A stretch of 64,000 nt of DNA from Bradyrhizobium sp. ISRA464 (lineage in GTDB: Bacteria; Pseudomonadota; Alphaproteobacteria; Rhizobiales; Xanthobacteraceae). The position numbers and the translations under genes are program-made. This document shows, piece after piece, positions 58,876 to 64,000 of the stretch. The stretch spans positions 2,666,001 to 2,730,000 of the forward strand of contig NZ_CP094526.1 in assembly GCF_029910095.1 (NCBI RefSeq), read 5' to 3'. The notes beneath the pieces are model-generated. The model ran no database searches and was not told where the DNA came from. It was given only the letters and a program-made list of their open reading frames with translations. Each line of letters begins with the position of its first letter. Position 1 is the first letter of the stretch.

Positions 58876-60311
58876 AAAAGTTCGGGAGGCGCGCAGACGA
58901 AACGCCAACGCGTTTGCCTGCACTGATGCCGAGCTTGCCGGCGGCAGAGCCAAGCATGTCGCAAACCGCACCGGTCTCGCCGCCGGCGGCGCCGAGCTTG
59001 GTGTCATCGAGCGCCCTCCCGTCGATGCAGAGGCGCGACGAGCCTTCGAGCCATCATCCGGTGATGCCGGCGTCGCTGCGCGAGCGGGTGATGGAGCAGA
59101 TTGATCCGTCGGTCGCCGCCACCGTCTCGCGGGAGGTTCTCCGGCGGCAGATCGAGGAGATCATCCATGGCATCGCCAATCAGGAGCGGCTCGAACTGTC
59201 GGGTCGCGAGCAGATTCAGCTGGCGGACGAGATCGCGGACGACATGACCGGTTACGGGCCGCTCCGTCCGCTGCTGCTGGATGAAACGATCAACGACATC
59301 ATGATCAACGGGCCGGCCAACATCTACGTCGAGCGAAGCGGCAAGCTGGAGCGGGTCGCCGTGCGATTCCGCGACAACGATCATATCGTGTCGGTCGCGC
59401 AGAAGATCGCTGCGCAGGTCGGCCGGCGTGTCGACGAATCCAGCCCGATGGTGGACTGCCGCCTGCCGGACGGTAGCCGCGTCAACATCATCCTCCCACC
59501 GCTCGCGATCCATAGCCCCTGCATCTCCATCCGAAAATTCCCGAATCGGCGCCTGAACATCGCCGGAATGATCGAAAACGGCTCGATGAGCGCGGCCATC
59601 GGACAATTGCTGGAGATTGCCGCGCGGTGCCGGCTCAATGTTCTTGTCTCCGGCGGTACCGGTTCCGGCAAGACCACGCTGCTGAACGCGATGAGCCAGT
59701 TCATCGATCACAGCGAGCGCGTCGTTACGATCGAGGATGCGGCGGAGTTGCAGCTGCAACAGCCGCATGTGATCAGCCTGGAGACGCGCCCCCCGAGCCT
59801 CGAAGGCACGGGACAGGTGACGCAACGCGACCTCTTGTGGAATGCCCTGCGCATGCGCCCCGACCGGATCGTGGTGGGCGAGGTCCGCGGCGCTGAAGCA
59901 TTCGACATGCTGCAGGCGATGAACACCGGCCATGACGGCTCGATCTCCACGGTGCATGCCAACAGCACCCGTGATGCGCTGACCCGCATCGAAAACATGG
60001 TGCAGATGGGGCAGGTCAACCTGCCGTCGCGTGCGATCCGCGCTCAGATCGTCGCCGCGCTGGATCTTATCGTGCAGGTCGAACGCATGCGGGACGGGCA
60101 ACGCCGCATCGTCCAGATCAGCGAGGTGATCGGGCTCGAAAGTGATGTGATCACAACCAATGATATCGCGGCGTTCGAGTACAAGGACGAGGACGTTCAC
60201 GGCCGGATATCTGGCACTTACAGGTCCACCAACGCGATCCCGAAATTCAAGAGCCGCCTTGTCTATTATGGGCTTGACCGAGCCTGGGCAGACGCGATGA
60301 GGCAGATATGA
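58872..60311 (+). CDS. cpaF: Pilus ATPase CpaF (TadA)
   Basis: A 479-residue hexameric secretion ATPase that drives Flp pilus assembly. The ATG at 58872 overlaps cpaE by 4 bp; the longer frame upstream is cpaE read out of phase. A Pro/Ser-rich N-terminus (~70 residues) precedes the N-terminal domain ([20 protein letters not shown]) and the ATPase core: Walker [10 protein letters not shown] (~residue 260), Asp box [11 protein letters not shown], Walker [20 protein letters not shown], and the STVHAN His box. Confidence 0.94.
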   Translation: MKKFGRRADETPTRLPALMPSLPAAEPSMSQTAPVSPPAAPSLVSSSALPSMQRRDEPSSHHPVMPASLRERVMEQIDPSVAATVSREVLRRQIEEIIHGIANQERLELSGREQIQLADEIADDMTGYGPLRPLLLDETINDIMINGPANIYVERSGKLERVAVRFRDNDHIVSVAQKIAAQVGRRVDESSPMVDCRLPDGSRVNIILPPLAIHSPCISIRKFPNRRLNIAGMIENGSMSAAIGQLLEIAARCRLNVLVSGGTGSGKTTLLNAMSQFIDHSERVVTIEDAAELQLQQPHVISLETRPPSLEGTGQVTQRDLLWNALRMRPDRIVVGEVRGAEAFDMLQAMNTGHDGSISTVHANSTRDALTRIENMVQMGQVNLPSRAIRAQIVAALDLIVQVERMRDGQRRIVQISEVIGLESDVITTNDIAAFEYKDEDVHGRISGTYRSTNAIPKFKSRLVYYGLDRAWADAMRQI

Positions 60312-61240
60312 TACCGACATCTGTCATCGCAATTGTCCTGGCGCTGCTGATGTGTGCTGCGATGACGTCGCTGTGGCTCGATGCGCGACAACGCCGCGTC
60401 GACCGTCAGCTCGAGATAGCTCTGCCGGCTGGCCAGGCGGCGAGCCTGCCATCCATCCGTCGTGCACAGGCGGCGTCCCGATGGCAGTCGATCCATCGCC
60501 TCACGAACTACAAGCCCGATATCGCTTACGGCTTTCATCCAGCCTATGTGCTCGTTGCCGGCCTCATTGCGGCGGGAGCCGTCGTCTACGCCAATCGTCT
60601 GCTGCATTATCCGACGCTCCAGGTGTCGGTCGCGGCCGTTGTCGTGGGCTTCCTGGTGGTGCGTGGCCTGTTCAAATGGCAGCAGCAACGCTTTGCCAAT
60701 CAACTGTTTCGGCAGCTTCCTGATGCGATCCAGCTGGTGACAAGCACGGTTCGATCGGGGCTGCCGGTCAACGAAGCCTTTCGCACGATCTCTCGCGAGA
60801 TGCCGCAGCCGACATCCGGCCAGTTCGCCATCGTATGCAGCGAATTGAATCTCGGAAGGCCCCCCGAAGAAGCTGTCGAGGCCGTTTACCGACGCACGCA
60901 AGTGTCGGAATACGCGATGTTTGCGGTGACCCTTGCGGTCCAGTTGAAGTCGGGCGGCAGTCTGGCCGAGACCTTGCAGACACTGGCTGAGACCGTGAGC
61001 CAGCGAGTTGCACTGGCTGCCCGCGCCAAGGCGCTGGCAGGAGAGGTGATCTTTTCTTCTCGCGCGCTTTCGCTTGCGCCCCTGATCGTAGGAGGATTGC
61101 TCTACGCGATCAATCCGCAGTCGATTGATCTGCTGTTCACCGACCCGACCGGAAACAAGCTTCTGGCCTACGCGATAGGCTCGGTGCTGGTCGGGCACTT
61201 CGTGATACGCTGGATGATCAGAAGGGAAACGACGCTATGA
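60308..61240 (+). CDS. tadB: Tad inner-membrane platform protein TadB
   Basis: A 310-residue GspF/T2SSF-type platform protein. It has an N-terminal helix (VIAIVLALLMCAAMTSLWLD), a paired helix region (~75-115), the T2SSF domain (RQLPDAIQLVTSTVRSGLPV … REMPQPTSGQFAIVCSELNLG) and two C-terminal helices. It overlaps cpaF and tadC by 4 bp each. Confidence 0.92.
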   Translation: MIPTSVIAIVLALLMCAAMTSLWLDARQRRVDRQLEIALPAGQAASLPSIRRAQAASRWQSIHRLTNYKPDIAYGFHPAYVLVAGLIAAGAVVYANRLLHYPTLQVSVAAVVVGFLVVRGLFKWQQQRFANQLFRQLPDAIQLVTSTVRSGLPVNEAFRTISREMPQPTSGQFAIVCSELNLGRPPEEAVEAVYRRTQVSEYAMFAVTLAVQLKSGGSLAETLQTLAETVSQRVALAARAKALAGEVIFSSRALSLAPLIVGGLLYAINPQSIDLLFTDPTGNKLLAYAIGSVLVGHFVIRWMIRRETTL

Positions 61241-62145
61241 CAGGTAGTCTCGGCCTCGCGACCCTTGCCGTTGCAGTCGCGGCTGCAACCTTCGTGCTGA
61301 TCATCCGCGAAATGCATCTCCGGGCCCTGAATACCCGTGTATCGAACGCGGTGCTGGGCATTCCTGACCCGTCGAGCTCGTCAAAGGATCTGACCGGATG
61401 GCTTTCATCGGTTGGCGCGCGCTATCGGCGCTTCTATGCCGAGGAAAACCTGGACCAGCTCCGAACTATTCTTCAGTCATCAGGCTTCAACCATCATCGA
61501 ACATTGCCGATCTGGATCGGCGTCAAAGTCGTCAGTACGTTCCTGTTCCCGATCGCTGCGTTCATTGCTGCGCAGCTTCTCGAAAGACCGCTGAGCGACG
61601 TTCTGATCTTCACGCTGTTTGGCCTGGCGATCGGAATCATGGGGCCGCGGTTGATCCTGCTTGTTGCGAAACGGCGATTTGATGCGGCCATCAGGCTCGG
61701 CACGCCCGATACCATCGATCTGTTGGTCGTTTGCAGCGAAGCGGGAATGGGCCTTGAGAGCGGACTGGAACGCGTGGCTGAAGAGATGAAGGAGACCAAT
61801 TCGGCCATGGCGCAGGTGTTGCGCGGTCTCCTCGATGATCTGCGGATCTTGCCAAATCGTGCCGATGCATTCGAGAAGCTGGCCTCCACGTCGGAGGGCC
61901 TTCGCCGCTTCGGCACCATGGTCAGCCAGAGCCTGCAGTATGGAACGCCGTTAAGTCAGGCGCTACGCGCTATAGCGGTCGATCTTCGTCGAGAGAGGAT
62001 CACCAAGCTGGAAGAACGAGCTCACAAGCTGGGCGCCAAGCTGACCGTCCCGATGGTGCTGTTTCTGCTCCCAGCCATGTTCGTCATTCTGGGTGGAAGT
62101 CCATTTCTGCATCTCATGGGCGCGTTCAACAACATTGGTAAGTAA
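61237..62145 (+). CDS. tadC: Tad inner-membrane platform protein TadC
   Basis: A 302-residue partner of TadB with the same fold: N-terminal helix, T2SSF domain (GTPDTIDLLVVCSEAGMGLE … LASTSEGLRRFGTMVSQSLQ) and C-terminal helices (LTVPMVLFLLPAMFVILGG). It lies 3 bp before the methyltransferase gene, so that gene belongs to the operon. Confidence 0.92.
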   Translation: MTGSLGLATLAVAVAAATFVLIIREMHLRALNTRVSNAVLGIPDPSSSSKDLTGWLSSVGARYRRFYAEENLDQLRTILQSSGFNHHRTLPIWIGVKVVSTFLFPIAAFIAAQLLERPLSDVLIFTLFGLAIGIMGPRLILLVAKRRFDAAIRLGTPDTIDLLVVCSEAGMGLESGLERVAEEMKETNSAMAQVLRGLLDDLRILPNRADAFEKLASTSEGLRRFGTMVSQSLQYGTPLSQALRAIAVDLRRERITKLEERAHKLGAKLTVPMVLFLLPAMFVILGGSPFLHLMGAFNNIGK

Positions 62146-62148
62146 GTC

Positions 62149-62793
62149 ATGAGTACGATGACCCTGTCGACAAGCCTGTCTTATGATCGGACGCTCCGAT
62201 TCCTGGGCAGCGCGTGGTTCATGTTGCTGGCGCTTTGCGTCGCCCTTAAGCTCGGGTCGTCGCCTGGGTCCGTGCCATCACTCCTGTCGAGTCTTTGCCT
62301 CGCGACCTTTTACGTGCTCCTGGCGCTGTTGATCCTCACGCGTCCGCCTGCGAAGGCGCATGCCGACGGCCTGATGCCGAGAATAGCGGCGTTCGTCGGC
62401 ACCTATCTGCCATGGACGATCACCCTTTTCGGCAAGACCGAGGGGGCGTTGCCGAACGTGGCGTCGACCGTTTGCGTCCTGGCGGGCATGATCATGATGC
62501 TCGTCACGATCCGGCATCTGGGGCGGTCGTTCAGTATAGTGCCACAGGCGCATTCCGTGGTGCAAAGCGGTCCGTATCGATGGATCAAGCACCCGCTCTA
62601 TTTGTCGGAGGAAATCGCGGTACTGGGCGTCGTGTTGCAATACCTGAGCCCGCTGACGGTTGCTTTGCTGATTCTGCACATCGGCATTCAGGTATCGCGC
62701 ATTCTGTACGAGGAAGACCTGCTTCGGCGCACGCTTCCTGAGTACTCCAGCTACGAAGCGGCGCGCTGGAGATTGATTCCTTATGTCTGGTGA
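62149..62793 (+). CDS. ICMT/PEMT-family membrane methyltransferase in the tad operon
   Basis: A 214-residue integral membrane methyltransferase of the isoprenylcysteine carboxyl methyltransferase/phospholipid methyltransferase superfamily. About five helices; the SAM-binding signature is at HSVVQSGPYRWIKHPLYLSE and the end motif YEEDLLRRTLPEYSSYEAA. It sits 3 bp behind tadC and before tadE, on the same strand. This gene is not part of the standard Tad set. Because CpaA lacks a methyltransferase half, pilin N-methylation is an attractive possibility; phospholipid or protein carboxyl methylation are alternatives. Substrate not shown by sequence. Confidence 0.85.
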   Translation: MSTMTLSTSLSYDRTLRFLGSAWFMLLALCVALKLGSSPGSVPSLLSSLCLATFYVLLALLILTRPPAKAHADGLMPRIAAFVGTYLPWTITLFGKTEGALPNVASTVCVLAGMIMMLVTIRHLGRSFSIVPQAHSVVQSGPYRWIKHPLYLSEEIAVLGVVLQYLSPLTVALLILHIGIQVSRILYEEDLLRRTLPEYSSYEAARWRLIPYVW

Positions 62794-62880
62794 GTGACGA
62801 CGATGGCCGGATGGTCGTGGATCTAACCGTGGTTCGAAGGTGCTGACGTGCTGCATTCTTTGTCCCGCAGGAACAGGCTT

Positions 62881-63312
62881 ATGAGCCGCAAGTATTTTTT
62901 AATCGCGGATCAACGCGGCGCCGTCGCGTTCGAGATGCCGATTGTCTACCTTTTCATGATCATGAGCCTGCTGCTGCCGCTTGCCGACCTCGCTATCGCG
63001 GGCTTTAAATTCATCTCTGCACATCAGGCGTTGCGTGATATGGCGCAGCGCACGCAGTTTTCTCCGCCAGGCGATGTTACCAGTTCGTCCAGCATCGCGG
63101 CGTGGCAAAGCTCGCTCCCCGCTACGGTCGACGGCTATTCTGTCAGTGCGCAAGTTTACTGCGGCAATCCCGGGACGCTTGCCCCCTGCGCTTCGGGCGC
63201 AACGCTACCGAAGTACTACATCTTTACGACAAGCTTCACTTTATCGCCGATGGTGCTTGGGTCCGTGTTGTGCAGCACTTGCACCGTAAATTTCTCACAT
63301 CCATTTCAATAG
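62881..63312 (+). CDS. tadE: TadE-like pseudopilin
   Basis: A 143-residue minor pilin from the ATG at 62881 (a GTG at 62848 is possible). Near the N-terminus a prepilin-like site QRG|AVAFEMPIV with Glu at +5 precedes a hydrophobic helix (FMIMSLLLPLADLAIAG). The exported part has four Cys (VYCGNPGTLAPCASG; LCSTCTVNF). TadE is processed by CpaA and helps assemble the pilus. It is followed after 9 bp by tadG. Confidence 0.85.
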   Translation: MSRKYFLIADQRGAVAFEMPIVYLFMIMSLLLPLADLAIAGFKFISAHQALRDMAQRTQFSPPGDVTSSSSIAAWQSSLPATVDGYSVSAQVYCGNPGTLAPCASGATLPKYYIFTTSFTLSPMVLGSVLCSTCTVNFSHPFQ

Positions 63313-63321
63313 GAGTATGTC

Positions 63322-64000
63322 GTGCGTAACATGCTTCGCTGCTGTCGTGGCTCCGCCGCTTTCGCAACGGTCGTCGCCTTGGTTCCGCTGATAGGATTTG
63401 TAGCGCTCGGCGCGGAGGCTGGGTCGTGGTACGTCGTCAAGCAGCACGCGCAAAATGCGGCCGATAGCGCCGCAATGGCAGGTGCGTTGGCGATCGCGAA
63501 TTCTGATTCACAACCAAATTTCGGTACAATGAACGGCTTCTCGTCAAACGTGACATTGACTCAGGGCACGTACAGCACCAGCTCCGGTTTTTCGTCTGGC
63601 GGTACCTCCCCGAATGCAGTTCAGGCCGTGGTTACGCAGTGCCAACCTCAGTCGTTGTCGCTAGTCGTTTACACGGGCACTTGCAACGGCACGTCGAAGA
63701 ACGTCACGATCACGGCGCAAGCTGTCGCGAGTGTTGGCCAACCAAAGAAGCTTCCATGCGCTTTGGCACTTTCTGGTCCCGTCACGTTCCAGGACGCGGC
63801 GGTCCAAGTCAACGCCCCAAACTGCGGGATCGCGTCGAACGGCACACCGATCGGCATCAACTTTAGCGTAGCACCGAAAACGCTGAATGTCGGCTCGCTA
63901 TCGACAGCCGGTGGCTGCAGTGGGTCTCTCTGCGGGTCCGTCGTGACTTATGCTCCACCAGTGACAGATCCATTCTCTGCTCTCACGACCGCCGTTGACA
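63322..64000 (+). CDS. tadG: TadG-like protein, 5' part (runs off the window)
   Basis: The frame is open from GTG 63322 (aggag 6 bp upstream) to the window edge, 226 codons. The N-terminus GSAAFATVVALVPLIGFVAL with the family motif AGSWYVVKQHAQNAADSAAM is characteristic of TadG/Flp pilus-associated proteins, which are anchored by this helix and extend outward. The following sequence is Ser/Thr/Gly-rich with Cys pairs. TadG normally has a von Willebrand A-like domain that would lie beyond the edge. Confidence 0.85.
   Translation, partial: MRNMLRCCRGSAAFATVVALVPLIGFVALGAEAGSWYVVKQHAQNAADSAAMAGALAIANSDSQPNFGTMNGFSSNVTLTQGTYSTSSGFSSGGTSPNAVQAVVTQCQPQSLSLVVYTGTCNGTSKNVTITAQAVASVGQPKKLPCALALSGPVTFQDAAVQVNAPNCGIASNGTPIGINFSVAPKTLNVGSLSTAGGCSGSLCGSVVTYAPPVTDPFSALTTAVD

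Overview
The window is high-GC alphaproteobacterial DNA, most likely from a Bradyrhizobium or close relative. The pointers are an ABC peptide transporter with a cytoplasmic gamma-glutamyltransferase, a Flp/Tad pilus locus in Cpa order, a Lap-like type I secretion system with a giant adhesin, Rhizobiales-type intergenic palindromes, and mobile elements common in rhizobial islands. No rRNA, tRNA or CRISPR array was seen.

Region 1 (1-12.5 kb) is housekeeping or metabolic. A minus-strand peptide-uptake operon runs SBP-DppB-DppC-DppD-DppF and ends in a gamma-glutamyltransferase. On the plus strand follow a decayed DadA-like oxidoreductase, a DUF6489 protein, an alpha/beta hydrolase, a WS/DGAT acyltransferase and an epoxide-hydrolase-like protein; the last four look like a lipid or storage-granule set. 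Region 2 (12.5-18.8 kb) holds intergenic palindromes, a group II intron with its maturase, an IS3-family remnant and several small secreted proteins, including a tandem paralogous pair.

Region 3 (18.8-36 kb) is a surface-adhesion locus. It has a 3434-residue repeat adhesin with about sixteen ~177-residue units, a convergent LapG-like periplasmic protease, and the three type I secretion parts (membrane fusion protein, ABC exporter, TolC-like outer-membrane protein). The exporter and fusion protein should secrete the adhesin; the LapG-like protease is expected to cut its N-terminal retention segment, where a dialanine lies near residues 123-124. Inside the repeat array a 1487-bp block occurs twice without a difference that I could find. 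At 36-42 kb are a decayed secreted protein, a NYN-domain protein, a second large repetitive secreted-type protein and a lipoprotein gene interrupted at a 15-G homopolymer.

Region 4 (42-53 kb) is an accessory island. It begins with a broken integrase. Two diverged copies of one cassette share a leader with the same two palindromes and a tail with a DUF5658 gene and hairpin, but carry different main genes: GT87 in copy 1 and a fatty-acid/sterol hydroxylase in copy 2. Each copy retains what the other has lost. Between them are nested mobile elements: an IS66 transposase gene split by a serine-recombinase element, next to a complete IS256-family copy. A second hydroxylase and a PAP2-family phosphatase follow.

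Region 5 (55-64 kb) is a Tad pilus operon: two near-identical Flp pilins, each preceded by a sigma-54-like -24/-12 element, then cpaA, cpaB, cpaE, cpaF, tadB, tadC, an ICMT-family methyltransferase, tadE and the start of tadG, which runs off the window. The secretin (cpaC) and cpaD genes are absent from their usual place.
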